Assembly (NCBI GenBank): GCA_034432635.1
Contig: DAOUBK010000094.1
Coordinates: forward strand, 85,250-149,249
Source of the DNA: Roseiflexus sp034432635
Lineage (GTDB): Bacteria > Chloroflexota > Chloroflexia > Chloroflexales > Roseiflexaceae
Length of the DNA stretch: 64,000 nt
Direction of reading: 5' to 3'
Part shown: piece after piece, positions 34,389-43,943 of the stretch
Numbering within the stretch: the stretch's first letter is position 1
Layout: the number at the start of each line of letters is the position of its first letter
Notes under the pieces: model-generated
Seen by the model: the letters and a program-made list of their open reading frames with translations, nothing else
What the model was told of the DNA's origin: nothing
The model's database searches: none
Position numbers and translations under genes: made by a program

Positions 34389-37300
34389 ATGAATATGGCA
34401 GATCCCCCGCAATCAGCGCACGTCGTACGGCGCATCGTACTCAGTTTTACGCTTACGATTAGTCTGATCGGTGTCATTGCGCTGGTCTCTTACGGCTGGA
34501 CGCAACTCCTCCTTGCTGCCGAACGGGAGCGTGTGAGTCTGATCGTCGCCATTGAGCACCAACTTTCGCTTGTTCAGCGCATCGCGCTTCTGGCTGAACA
34601 CCTGGCGGAAACATCCGACACCGGATCGGTTGCACAGGCGCGCACCGATCTGCAAGCAGCAATCGATGCGATGACGCAGCAGCACCAGGATTTACTCCGT
34701 GCCGTTACATCGCTGCCGCCTGACGATCCACACGCACAGGCGATCCGCCGTCTCTATTTCGATCCGCCGGCGTCGCTCGATGCGCGCGTGCAGGAGTACT
34801 TAAAGCATGCACAGCGATTGCATGACGATCAGGATCCACAACCTTCCGATCGGCGGGCAATCCAACAGGCAGCGCTGAACGATCTGCCGCCTCTCTTCGA
34901 TACAATAGCCCGTCTGTACAACGACGAGTGGCGCGCCCTTCTGTCTACTATGGACACCATGCACACGGTGTTTCTTGGCGTCGTGCTGGTGGTGCTGGCA
35001 CTGGAAGGAACATTCACCGTGCGTCCGATGGTGCGGCAGACGCAGCAGTACATCGCGCAGCGCGACGAAAGTGAAGCGCGCCTGCGCGCGCGCGAAAAAG
35101 TGACGCGCGCCCTTTACGATATAACCTCCACCACCCAGATGGATCATCTGCAAAAGGTGCAGGCGCTGCTCGCCACGGGATGCGACTACTTCCGTATGAC
35201 CACCGGCATGCTCACCCGGATCGACGGCGAGGAACTGGAAGTCGTTGCAGCGCATCAACCTCCTGAGCATCTGGCGCCCGGTCAGCGCTTTGCACGCGCC
35301 GATAGTTACTGCACTGCAGTCATGGAGTCCTGCACGCCGGTTGGCATCGAGCGCGCCGGGCAATCTGCGTGGCGTGATCATCGCTGCTATGCGCTTCACC
35401 GCATAGAAGCATATATTGGCGCACCGGTACGGATACGGGGCACGACAATCGGCACACTCTGTTTTGCCAGTGCCGTGCCCCGTCAGACGCCGTTCACGGA
35501 TGGAGACTACGATCTGATTCGCCTGATGGCGCAATGGATCGGCAGCGAACACGACCGCCTGCAGACCGAAGCGGCGCTGCGTGAGAGTGAAGAACGCTTC
35601 GCCCTGCTTGCGAGCGTCACCACCGAAGGGGTGATCATCAGCGAGCAGGGGATTATTGTGGATGCGAACGCTGCTGTCAGCACACTCCTCGGTTGCCCGC
35701 TCGAACAACTGCGCGGCAGATCGGTGTTCGAGTTCACAACTCCCGAAGGACGAGAAAAAGTTGCCCATGCGCTTGCCACCGGCTATGACCGCCCCTATGA
35801 GGTGCTCGCCCGCCGCAGTGACGGCGCCTTCTTTCCTGCTGAGGTAACCGGACGGAACATCCCCTACCACGGACGGACGGCGCGCGTGACGACCATTCGG
35901 GATATGTCGCGTCAGCGTCTGGCAGAAGCCGCTCTGCGCACCAGTGAAGAACGCTTCCGCCAGTTAGCCGAGAATGTCAACCAGGTCTTCTGGATCGGCA
36001 CCCCGTTGCTCGATCAGGTGCTGTATGTCAACCCGGCGTATGAACGCATCTGGGGGCAATCGTGCGACAGCCTGTACGCTCGACCGACGTTGCTGCTCGA
36101 GACGATTGTTCCAGAGGATCGTGAGCGCGTTCTTGCCCTCCACAATACAGAATATCATCGTGGATACAGCATCGAGTTCCAGATCCAGCGGAACGATGGA
36201 CAGCGGCGCTGGATTCTGACACGCACCTTCCCGGTCATGAACGACTTCGGGATGGTCTACCGTATCGCCGCCATCGCAGAGGATGTGACCGCCCGTAAAC
36301 AGGCAGAGGAAGAACTGCGCACCGCGATGGCGGCGCTCGAAGCGCAGTACCTCGCAGCCGATCGCGCCCAGAGCGAGATGCGCGCGATCCTCGACGCCTC
36401 CAGCGAAGCAATTGCGCTGCTGGCGCCGGACGGCACGTTCCTGACGGTCAATCGCTGTTTTTTCGACATGTTCGGCACAACCGCAGAACAGGCGCTCGGA
36501 CATCGCCTGTCGGACATGCACGCTGCCATCCGATGGATCTTTGACGACGCCGATGAATTGTACGCGCGCATGCTCCACGCTCTTCAGGACACACAAACCA
36601 TCTTCCGCGAACGGGTGTCGCAGCGCAAACCCCAGCAGCGTGAACTGATCATCTTTTCTTCGCCGGTTTGGACTGCTAACCAAACCCACCTCGGGCGGCT
36701 CTACATCTTTCGCGATGTCACCCACGAACGCGATGTCGAACGGATGAAATCCGAATTCGTGGCGATGGTATCGCACGAGTTGCGCACACCGCTGACCTCG
36801 ATCAAAGGGTATGTGGACATGCTGCTCGACGGCGATGCCGGACCACTCGCCGATGAGCATCAGGAACTCCTGCGCATTGTCAAATCGAACGCCGACCGGT
36901 TGCTGCTGCTGATCAACGATCTGCTCGACATGTCGCAGATCGAAGCAGGAAAACTGTCACTCCATCGCACCCCGCTCGATCTCCGCCCCCTCATCCAGCA
37001 GGTCGCCGCCACATTGCGACCACATCTCGAGGCGAAGCGGCAACGCCTGACCCTCGACCTGCCGGAGACGCCACTGGGTGGTTTAGCCCCTCTCATCGCA
37101 GGCGACGCGGCGCGTCTGCATCAGATTCTGGTCAACCTTCTCTCGAACGCAATCAAGTATACTCCCCAAAACGGCGAGATTACGATCCGCCTGACGAAAG
37201 AACCACCCTGGCTGTGCATCACCGTCCAGGATACCGGTATCGGCATGACATTCGAGGAACAGGAGCATATTTTCGACCGCTTCTATCGTGCGCGCAACCG

Positions 37301-37526
37301 CACCACCCGTGAAACCGGCGGAACGGGGCTCGGTCTGGCAATTACCCGCTCACTGGTCGAACTTCATGACGGACGGATTACCGTCGAAAGCAAGCCGGGT
37401 CAGGGTTCGACATTTCGTGTCTATGTTCCGCTGTTGGCGGATGCGGAGCAGCACGATAGCGCCCTGGCGATAGCCTGGACCAATGGCGAGGAGAAGAATG
37501 ATGGAAGATCCGTTGATATGGGTTGA
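34389..37526 (+). CDS. Membrane-bound GAF/multi-PAS sensor histidine kinase
   Basis: 1045 residues from ATG 34389 (GTG 34338 is possible). Two membrane helices (about 16-37 and 190-211) enclose a helical extracytoplasmic sensor domain. A GAF domain (about 240-395) and three PAS domains with PAC tails (about 400-515, 520-640, 660-785) follow. HisKA has MVSHELRTPLTSIKGYVDML with H796; the ATPase domain has NLLSNAIKYTP (N box), DTGIGM (G1) and GGTGLGLAI (G2). It should autophosphorylate and pass phosphate to the receiver of the next gene, whose start it overlaps by 26 nt. The stimulus is unknown; many PAS domains suggest redox, light or ligand input. Confidence 0.92.
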   Translation: MNMADPPQSAHVVRRIVLSFTLTISLIGVIALVSYGWTQLLLAAERERVSLIVAIEHQLSLVQRIALLAEHLAETSDTGSVAQARTDLQAAIDAMTQQHQDLLRAVTSLPPDDPHAQAIRRLYFDPPASLDARVQEYLKHAQRLHDDQDPQPSDRRAIQQAALNDLPPLFDTIARLYNDEWRALLSTMDTMHTVFLGVVLVVLALEGTFTVRPMVRQTQQYIAQRDESEARLRAREKVTRALYDITSTTQMDHLQKVQALLATGCDYFRMTTGMLTRIDGEELEVVAAHQPPEHLAPGQRFARADSYCTAVMESCTPVGIERAGQSAWRDHRCYALHRIEAYIGAPVRIRGTTIGTLCFASAVPRQTPFTDGDYDLIRLMAQWIGSEHDRLQTEAALRESEERFALLASVTTEGVIISEQGIIVDANAAVSTLLGCPLEQLRGRSVFEFTTPEGREKVAHALATGYDRPYEVLARRSDGAFFPAEVTGRNIPYHGRTARVTTIRDMSRQRLAEAALRTSEERFRQLAENVNQVFWIGTPLLDQVLYVNPAYERIWGQSCDSLYARPTLLLETIVPEDRERVLALHNTEYHRGYSIEFQIQRNDGQRRWILTRTFPVMNDFGMVYRIAAIAEDVTARKQAEEELRTAMAALEAQYLAADRAQSEMRAILDASSEAIALLAPDGTFLTVNRCFFDMFGTTAEQALGHRLSDMHAAIRWIFDDADELYARMLHALQDTQTIFRERVSQRKPQQRELIIFSSPVWTANQTHLGRLYIFRDVTHERDVERMKSEFVAMVSHELRTPLTSIKGYVDMLLDGDAGPLADEHQELLRIVKSNADRLLLLINDLLDMSQIEAGKLSLHRTPLDLRPLIQQVAATLRPHLEAKRQRLTLDLPETPLGGLAPLIAGDAARLHQILVNLLSNAIKYTPQNGEITIRLTKEPPWLCITVQDTGIGMTFEEQEHIFDRFYRARNRTTRETGGTGLGLAITRSLVELHDGRITVESKPGQGSTFRVYVPLLADAEQHDSALAIAWTNGEEKNDGRSVDMG

Positions 37527-38676
37527 CACGAACGCGCAACCGGTGCGACGCATCCTGGTGGTTGATGATGACCTGGACATTAATCGTCTGCTGCGCGTTC
37601 GCCTGGCTGCACGTGGGTATGAGGTGTCCACGGCTGCGAGCGGTGAGGAGGCGCTGGAACTGCTGACCGACGCGCCTGCCGATATTGTGTTTCTCGATAT
37701 TTCCCTGCCCGGCATCAGCGGTTTGCAGACACTGGCGGAAGTGCGTCAGCGTGGACTGGATACTGCTGTCATTATGACCACCGCCTTCGGCTCGGAGCAG
37801 ATCGCCGTCGAAGCGTTGCGCCAGGGCGCCAACGACTATTTGCGCAAACCGTTCGAGCCGGACGAGTTTCGTCGTGTACTGGAGCGCACTGTACAGCGGC
37901 TCGAACTCGAGCGTCAGAACCGCATGCTGCGCCAGCACCTCGAAGAGCATCACCGCCGTTTGCGGAGCGAACTGGCGCGTGCCGCCGAGGTTCAGGAGCG
38001 GTTGTTGCCGCAAATGGCGCCAGCATTGGCCGGATTTCAACTTGCTGCTGAATGCATTCCCGCCCGTGATGTCGGCGGCGACTTCTACGATTGGCAGCAA
38101 CCTCAACCGCATCTGCTCAGTTTCTGGCTCTGTGATGTCATGGGAAAGGGGCTCGATGCTGCGCTCTTGATGGCAACGGTGCGCGCGGTTATGCGCGCAG
38201 TCGTACGCCATAGACCCCCTGCTGAGGCAATGCACTATGTGACACGTGCGCTCCTCGACGATCTGGTGCAATCAGGACGGTTCGTCACCCTCTTCCTGGC
38301 GCAACTTGATACCAGCAGCGGACACCTCGCTTCAATCGATGCCGGGCACGGGTTAGCCTTCGTGCGACGTGCGGATGGAACTGTCGAGACTCTCGATGAC
38401 CAGCGTGGTTTGCCGCTTGGTGTGCTTCCTGATCAGCAGTATGCTCAGCGTGAAACGGTGCTCAGACCAGGTGACGCCCTGATCGTCTACAGCGATGGTC
38501 TGGTCGATGCACGTGTCGATCTCGATCTGACGCCGCACGTTCTGGCAAGTCAGCTCCACGGCGCAACCAGTGCTCTGGCAATGCTCGACCGCCTGGTGAC
38601 CCTGCTGGCGCCGGTTCAGATACCGCCTGATGATATGACCCTGCTGGTGCTCTATCGGAAAATTACAGATGGCTAA
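37501..38676 (+). CDS. Response regulator fused to PP2C-type (RsbU/SpoIIE) serine phosphatase
   Basis: 391 residues. Receiver domain at about 15-135 with ILVVDDD, phospho-acceptor D66 in VFLDISLPG, and K in YLRKPF. A coiled-coil linker (about 135-165) leads to the SpoIIE-like PP2C phosphatase: ARDVGGDFYDW, LCDVMGKGLDAALLMA, DAGHGLAFV and YSDGLVDAR supply the metal-binding Asp residues. ATG 37501 has GAGGAG at 37488-37493; ATG 37498 is next to it. Output is therefore dephosphorylation of a Ser-phosphorylated STAS protein, and one is encoded at 43010 in the same run. It couples the kinase upstream to partner switching. Confidence 0.93.
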   Translation: MEDPLIWVDTNAQPVRRILVVDDDLDINRLLRVRLAARGYEVSTAASGEEALELLTDAPADIVFLDISLPGISGLQTLAEVRQRGLDTAVIMTTAFGSEQIAVEALRQGANDYLRKPFEPDEFRRVLERTVQRLELERQNRMLRQHLEEHHRRLRSELARAAEVQERLLPQMAPALAGFQLAAECIPARDVGGDFYDWQQPQPHLLSFWLCDVMGKGLDAALLMATVRAVMRAVVRHRPPAEAMHYVTRALLDDLVQSGRFVTLFLAQLDTSSGHLASIDAGHGLAFVRRADGTVETLDDQRGLPLGVLPDQQYAQRETVLRPGDALIVYSDGLVDARVDLDLTPHVLASQLHGATSALAMLDRLVTLLAPVQIPPDDMTLLVLYRKITDG

Positions 38677-40840
38677 ACCAATGCGCATCGTTTGTTCTCA
38701 TCGTCGCATGTGCACACGCTTGAGCCCGGTATGGACGCTTCTGCTTCTGGGCGTCCTCATAATGAGTGCGGCTCCTGCTGGCACCATTGCCGCAGCACGA
38801 TTGCAGCAGTCCGAACCAGGGACGTATCGCTTCGCCGATCTTGGCTATGGCGACCGGACAGCGCGGACAATGTATGGCAGTCTGGATTATTTCTTTCCGG
38901 TTCCCGCCGGTGAAGAACCGCTCGAAGGCGCGCGCCTGGAACTGATCTCCAGTCACTCGCCGCTATTGCTGCCGGAACGCTCGACAATGACTATCATCGT
39001 CAATGATGTGTCGGTGCAGAGCGTTCGACTCACGCCGGAGAACCGGACGCAATCGTCATTGACCGTTCCGCTGCCGCCAGAACTGTTCGGCAGCGAGGGG
39101 TTCTTTGTGCAGGTGCGCTTCCACATGCGTCTGACCCCCGACGAGTGTGAGGAGACCCGCAATCCGGCACTGTGGGCGACCATCCACAGTGATTCGCGCC
39201 TCGTGCTGCCGACGCGACCCGTCAGCACCTACCGCCTGGAGCATCTCGACCGCCTGTTTCATCCCCCGCCCGATGATCGTCCACCGCTGACACTGGTTAT
39301 CCCGCCATCACCATCACCCGAAGAACTGGAAGCTGCCAGTCTGATTGCGTTTCAGTTGGGACGCTGGGCGGCTGCCGTTCATGCCGACCCACGTCTCGAC
39401 GTTGCCACAACTACGCCCGACACCGCCAGTATAGTTGTCGGCAGCGCACCTGCACTGGCGGGGAGTCTGCCACAGAGCGCCGTCGGCTGGAACGGAACTG
39501 CGGTGACCATCAACGGTGTTGCCATCCCGCCAGATCACGGCGCCCTGGCGCTGGCAAACGAAGGAGCGCCACGGCTCCTCGTCACCGGCGCAACGCCAGC
39601 AGCGGTGCGCCTCGCTGCCCACACACTCGTAACGCCCGAACGACGTGCCCTGTTAAGCGGCGCATATGTAGCAGTGACCGACGCACCGGTCTCCACAGCA
39701 ACGCCGGCGCCCTGGGCGAACGGCGCTGCCAGTTTCGCCCAGCTCAATGTACCAGCGCGGGTTGTCAACGGATCTGGTGAGCATCGGATCGACCTGGCAT
39801 TCACCCGCCCCGCCGGGTGGCGTTTACGCGACGGTGGCACACTGACGCTCGACGTGGAAGTAACTCCGGCAGTGCGCCGCGAAACGTCCTGGATTGCCGC
39901 CAGCGTCAACGGCATCGACTTGGGAGCGCAACCGCTTCGGTTCGATGCCGATCACCCCCGGCGTTATTCGTTTGCCCTGCCGGCCGATCTGCTTACAACA
40001 ACCCTCGACGGCAGAGCGGTGCGCACCCTCGACCTGAGCGTGCGCCTGTTCCTCGACCCGCCGGAGGCGGGATGCGTGGTTGTCGATGGCGATAGTCTAC
40101 GCGCGAAATTGCTTCCCACCTCGGCATGGCGCCTGCCGCACGACGTCAGTTCGACGCTCGATCTCGGGCAGTTCCCCGCACCAATGCTGAGCATCGATTC
40201 GCCTCTGCCGCTGACCGTCGTGTTGCCACAACAACCCGGCATCGCGGAGTACGCCGCAGCATTACGCCTGATAGCCGCATCAGGTCGATGGGCGGACACC
40301 GACCGCATACCAGCGCCACGTCTGATCACTGCCGACCGTCTGGAAGAGCGCAACGGGCAGCATCTCATCCTGATCGGCGGTGCGGAACGCAATCTCATCA
40401 GTGCCGAAGCGATCGCCCGCCAACCGGATCGTGTGGGGTCGCTCCAGGCAGCCGTTTACCGCCCCGACGACAACAGGCAGTGTCGCCTGTTGCTCACCCC
40501 TTCGCCCTGGCAACGCGACGCAACGTTGCTTCTGATCGACGGCGCAACGCCGGAGAGTTTGACCATCGGGATTGCCGCGCTCGAACGCCGTGAAACTATC
40601 GAGCGCCTGCGCGGTCCGCTTGCACTGATCCGCGCCGATACGCCGCCCCAGAACAACGCCGGTGCATCCGATGTCGCCCCTGCGCCGATCAGTCTCACAC
40701 CGCAGATCGAAACACCGCTGCTGGAAAGATTACCAGGCTGGCAGATCGCAGGCGCAGTGCTGCTCGGCGCGTTTCTGACCGCGCTTGTAATTCTACTGAC
40801 CATTCAGATACGGCGACGAATACGACGGAAAACGCTATGA
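38669..40840 (+). CDS. bcsB: BcsB-like cellulose synthase periplasmic subunit
   Basis: 723 residues. A signal/anchor segment (about 17-43) is followed by a long beta-rich extracytoplasmic part with two carbohydrate-binding-like and ferredoxin-like repeats, and a single C-terminal helix (IAGAVLLGAFLTALVILLTI) with a basic tail, the normal BcsB topology. RFHMRLTPDECEETRNPALW and SDSRLVLP match the BcsB signature; LFLDPPEAGCVVVDGDSLRAKL is seen in the second repeat. BcsB stabilises BcsA and guides the nascent glucan. The ATG overlaps the phosphatase gene by 8 nt and the stop overlaps bcsA as ATGA. Low similarity to proteobacterial BcsB is expected. Confidence 0.8.
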   Translation: MAKPMRIVCSHRRMCTRLSPVWTLLLLGVLIMSAAPAGTIAAARLQQSEPGTYRFADLGYGDRTARTMYGSLDYFFPVPAGEEPLEGARLELISSHSPLLLPERSTMTIIVNDVSVQSVRLTPENRTQSSLTVPLPPELFGSEGFFVQVRFHMRLTPDECEETRNPALWATIHSDSRLVLPTRPVSTYRLEHLDRLFHPPPDDRPPLTLVIPPSPSPEELEAASLIAFQLGRWAAAVHADPRLDVATTTPDTASIVVGSAPALAGSLPQSAVGWNGTAVTINGVAIPPDHGALALANEGAPRLLVTGATPAAVRLAAHTLVTPERRALLSGAYVAVTDAPVSTATPAPWANGAASFAQLNVPARVVNGSGEHRIDLAFTRPAGWRLRDGGTLTLDVEVTPAVRRETSWIAASVNGIDLGAQPLRFDADHPRRYSFALPADLLTTTLDGRAVRTLDLSVRLFLDPPEAGCVVVDGDSLRAKLLPTSAWRLPHDVSSTLDLGQFPAPMLSIDSPLPLTVVLPQQPGIAEYAAALRLIAASGRWADTDRIPAPRLITADRLEERNGQHLILIGGAERNLISAEAIARQPDRVGSLQAAVYRPDDNRQCRLLLTPSPWQRDATLLLIDGATPESLTIGIAALERRETIERLRGPLALIRADTPPQNNAGASDVAPAPISLTPQIETPLLERLPGWQIAGAVLLGAFLTALVILLTIQIRRRIRRKTL

Positions 40841-42870
40841 ACCGTTTCGTGCAGAGAGTGCTGCCTGAAGACCCCGATCTACGTGCAGAATTGCGTCTGG
40901 GGTTGCTGCGCGTGCTCATCGCTGCCAATCTGCTCCTCGGTTTTCTGTATCTGAGCTGGCGCTACACCGCAACCATCAACTGGGCCACCTGGCCCATCGC
41001 CATCGGTCTGGTCATCGCCGAAACATACAGTTATATCGATGCGTGGCTGTTTGGGCTGACCCTCTGGAAAATGAAACAGCGTGGCGAACCACCTCCGCCG
41101 CCCTCCCACGCAACCGTTGATGTCTTCATCACCTGCTACAACGAACCGGTCGAGATTGTGCGCCAAACGGCAATCGCCGCACGCGACATTCGTTACCCGC
41201 ACCGCACCTACCTGCTCGACGATGGCAACTCGCCGGCGATGCGGGCAATGGCAGCAGAGATCGGGATCGGGTATCTGATACGCTCCGAGGAATGGAAAGG
41301 AAAACAACGTCACGCCAAGGCAGGCAATCTGAATAACGCCCTCTGCCAGACCAGTGGTGAATTTGTGCTGGTACTGGACGCCGATCAGATACCGTCACCC
41401 AATATCCTCGATCGCACGCTGGGATACTTTGCCGATGAGCGCGTGGCGCTGGTGCAGACGCCTCAGTGGTTCTACAACGTTCCTCCCGACGACCCACTCG
41501 GCAGTCAGGCGCCTCTCTTCTACGGTCCAATTATGCAGGGGAAAGATGGCTGGAATGCCGCATTCTTCTGTGGATCGAATGCTGTTTTGCGCCGCGAGGC
41601 GCTTATGCAGATCGGCATCACCAATTATGTGCGTGACCTGGAACTGCGTGTGGAGCGTGCTCTGCGCACCGCCGATATGCTGCTGCACAATGCCGCGCAG
41701 CAGACGCAAACCGTCGAGAGTCAGGCTATCCGGTCGGCAATCGACGAGTTGCGCGCTGCTGTGCGCACCAGTCGCCGCATGCTGCACGAGGGACGACCCA
41801 TCCAGGAATTCACCTGGTACTTCCAACAGCGCGCCGCCGCAGCCGCGCGTCCGATCGTCGCCGATGACCTGATGCGCCTACGTGACGAACTGACGACCAT
41901 TCCAGGACTCGAAGGGGATGATGATCTCACCACTACGCTGAGCCGGTCGCTCGACGACGAAGCGATCCTGCATACGCTGACGACACGCGAACGATCACCG
42001 CTGGCTGCCATCGCCATGGTGCGCGAGTTACTGCTGGCAGTCGATATCGACCGCGCCGACGAAGCGCAACCGGTGATGCCGCTGGCAACGATTTCGGTGA
42101 CCGAAGATATGGCAACGGCAATGCGCCTGCACGCCGCGGGGTGGCATTCTGTCTACCATCACGAAATCCTGGCACGTGGTCTGGCGCCTGAGGATTTGCG
42201 TTCGACGCTCCAGCAACGCCTCCGCTGGGCACAGGGAACGATCCAGGTGATGCTGCGCGAAAATCCGCTCTTCGTACCGGGGTTACACTGGGGCCAGCGC
42301 CTGATGTACTTTGCCACCATGTGGAGTTATCTTTCCGGTTTCTTCAGCGTCATCTACCTCTCCGCACCGATCTTCTACCTGATCTTCGGCATGCTGCCGG
42401 TACGCACGCAGGCGGACGAATTTCTCTGGCGGCTCGTGTCCTACCTGATCACCAACGAACTGGTCTTCGCAGTGGCTGGCTGGAAACTGCCTACCTGGCG
42501 CGGAAGGCAGTACAGTCTGGCGCTTTTTCCGCTCTGGATCCAGGCAACCATCAGCGCCATCGGGAATGTGTACGCCGGACGACCGCTCGGTTTTGTTGTA
42601 ACCCCGAAAGTACGTCAGGGAGGCTCGCTACTCTGGGGGGTATTGCGCCTGGTACGGATCCAGCTCATCACCATGGCGCTCCTGGCGCTGGCCGCCATCT
42701 GGGGATTGACGCGACTGGCGCTGGGCTGGCAGACTGAAGGCGTGCCAACACTGGTCAATGTCTTCTGGATCGGGTATGATTTGCTTATGTTGAGCGTGGT
42801 GCTCGATGCGGCGCTCTATCAACCCGACGAACAGGATCAACCGATGCCGGTTGCTACATCGCCGGCATAG
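40837..42870 (+). CDS. bcsA: BcsA-like processive family 2 glycosyltransferase (cellulose synthase type) without PilZ domain
   Basis: 677-residue membrane GT2 enzyme. Two N-terminal helices, then the catalytic domain: FITCYNEP, DDG (D128-129), DAD (D181, D183), TED (E423, D424) and QQRLRW (Q460-W464), followed by about five helices and FVVTPKV. This is the full D,D,D,QxxRW set of processive beta-glycan synthases. Two deviations: a helical insert of about 160 residues between GSNAVLRREA (246-255) and the TED motif, and no C-terminal PilZ domain, so activation by c-di-GMP as in classical BcsA is not expected. Product is probably cellulose or a related beta-glucan, judged from the neighbouring bcsB. 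Confidence 0.85.
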   Translation: MNRFVQRVLPEDPDLRAELRLGLLRVLIAANLLLGFLYLSWRYTATINWATWPIAIGLVIAETYSYIDAWLFGLTLWKMKQRGEPPPPPSHATVDVFITCYNEPVEIVRQTAIAARDIRYPHRTYLLDDGNSPAMRAMAAEIGIGYLIRSEEWKGKQRHAKAGNLNNALCQTSGEFVLVLDADQIPSPNILDRTLGYFADERVALVQTPQWFYNVPPDDPLGSQAPLFYGPIMQGKDGWNAAFFCGSNAVLRREALMQIGITNYVRDLELRVERALRTADMLLHNAAQQTQTVESQAIRSAIDELRAAVRTSRRMLHEGRPIQEFTWYFQQRAAAAARPIVADDLMRLRDELTTIPGLEGDDDLTTTLSRSLDDEAILHTLTTRERSPLAAIAMVRELLLAVDIDRADEAQPVMPLATISVTEDMATAMRLHAAGWHSVYHHEILARGLAPEDLRSTLQQRLRWAQGTIQVMLRENPLFVPGLHWGQRLMYFATMWSYLSGFFSVIYLSAPIFYLIFGMLPVRTQADEFLWRLVSYLITNELVFAVAGWKLPTWRGRQYSLALFPLWIQATISAIGNVYAGRPLGFVVTPKVRQGGSLLWGVLRLVRIQLITMALLALAAIWGLTRLALGWQTEGVPTLVNVFWIGYDLLMLSVVLDAALYQPDEQDQPMPVATSPA

Positions 42871-42873
42871 CAT

Positions 42874-42916
42874 CCCCTGGATCAGAGGTTTCCTCTGGCA
42901 ACCGGCGCTCCAGGGG
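42874..42916 (+). terminator. Structured region after bcsA, possible terminator
   Basis: CAGAGG-TTT-CCTCTG (42883-42897) is a perfect small hairpin nested between longer arms CCCCTGGA (42874-42881) and TCCAGGGG (42909-42916). No T-run follows, so it may be an RNA-processing or partial termination signal before the STAS gene. Confidence 0.4.
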
Positions 42917-43009
42917 GAACGTGACAAAAACCAAGGCGGATCGGCCGATCAGTCATTGCAACCCTGAGATCGGCAACCGAACGACCCGAATGGGAGGCGA
43001 AAACGAGTC

Positions 43010-43363
43010 ATGATACTACAGAGCGAACAGGGTGATGATGGAATCACAATCGTGCAAATGGAAGGTCGCCTGGATCTGCTGACGGCTGCCGATGTCAAGC
43101 GTAATCTCGGCGACCTGATTGCCAGTGGTCGACAACGGCTGATTTTCGACCTGAAACGGGTCAGTTTTGTGGACAGTTCCGGGCTTGGCGCGCTGATCAG
43201 CGGCTTGAAGGCTGCACGACAGGTGGGCGGTGATCTGCGGATCGCCTGTGCCAATGAGCAGGTTCGCACATTACTGAAACTGACAACCCTTGAGCGGGTG
43301 TTGCGACCCTACGAGACTATCGAGGAGGCTCGCGCTGGCTACACCCCGATCACTGCTGATTGA
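43010..43363 (+). CDS. STAS-domain anti-sigma factor antagonist (RsbV-like)
   Basis: 117-residue single STAS domain. ITIVQMEGRLDLLTAADVK and the phosphorylation loop VDSSGLGAL (S56/S57) are typical of RsbV/SpoIIAA. In partner switching the unphosphorylated form binds the anti-sigma kinase, which phosphorylates it on this serine; a PP2C phosphatase reverses it. Both partners are nearby: RsbW-like at 43290 and PP2C at 37501. GGGAGG at 42992-42997 serves as ribosome binding site. It overlaps the next gene. Confidence 0.92.
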   Translation: MILQSEQGDDGITIVQMEGRLDLLTAADVKRNLGDLIASGRQRLIFDLKRVSFVDSSGLGALISGLKAARQVGGDLRIACANEQVRTLLKLTTLERVLRPYETIEEARAGYTPITAD

Positions 43364-43805
43364 AGCACAGGTTGCCACGCAGACAATGGCAGAGGGTCTC
43401 GACGCTCTGCACCATCTTCTGGCGCACTTCTGGGAAGATGCAGCACGCATCGACTGTTTACCCTCTGAAACGTGGCGACACCTGTTTACAACGGCGCTGG
43501 CGGAGGTTGTGGCGAATGGTTTGCGCCATGCATATGCTCCCGATACGCATGAGCGCCCGTTGTGGTTGCGGCTGCGCCTTTTTACGGATCGCATTGAAGT
43601 GCTCGTGATCGATCAGGGCGCACCATACCGCTCCGCGCCCTGTACCTCTGTCCTGCCCGATGATGACGTTGACATTGCCGATCTGCCGGAAAGCGGGTAC
43701 GGATTGAGCATCACGTATGCAGCACTCGATGTCGTGCGTTACCATCGCACACGCGGCGGGTACAACTGCTGGAAACTGGTCAAGAGGTTGCATGAGCAGC
43801 AGTAA
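43290..43805 (+). CDS. RsbW-like anti-sigma factor / serine kinase (GHKL ATPase)
   Basis: Up to 171 residues. ALAEVVANGLRHAY is the N box of the GHKL ATPase fold, LVIDQGAPY the G1-like box and GYGLSITYAALD the G2 box, as in RsbW/SpoIIAB. It would phosphorylate the STAS protein and hold a target. The start is uncertain: TTG 43290 overlaps the STAS gene by 74 nt, while ATG 43386 would remove the first beta strand (SLLIEAQV), so the longer form is kept. No sigma factor gene follows, so the target may be another protein or encoded elsewhere. Confidence 0.85.
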   Translation: MSGCCDPTRLSRRLALATPRSLLIEAQVATQTMAEGLDALHHLLAHFWEDAARIDCLPSETWRHLFTTALAEVVANGLRHAYAPDTHERPLWLRLRLFTDRIEVLVIDQGAPYRSAPCTSVLPDDDVDIADLPESGYGLSITYAALDVVRYHRTRGGYNCWKLVKRLHEQQ

Positions 43806-43856
43806 AGCAACGACTTCACTGTCGCAGCGGTGTTCTGTTCCACATACGAGTGCATC

Positions 43857-43885
43857 TTGATTTACCACACACAGTGGTATATACT
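43857..43885 (+). promoter_or_regulatory. Promoter with palindromic operator in the spacer
   Basis: TTGATT (43857-43862) and TATACT (43880-43885) are 17 nt apart. The spacer is almost filled by the palindrome ACCAC-ACACA-GTGGT (43864-43878). A dimeric regulator bound there would exclude polymerase. It drives the anchored protein gene at 43944, whose leader is about 52 nt. Confidence 0.7.
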
Positions 43886-43943
43886 TGCGACGGTATGCGT
43901 TTGCGCCACCGTCACGATCACGCACACAAAGGAGGGCTTCCAG

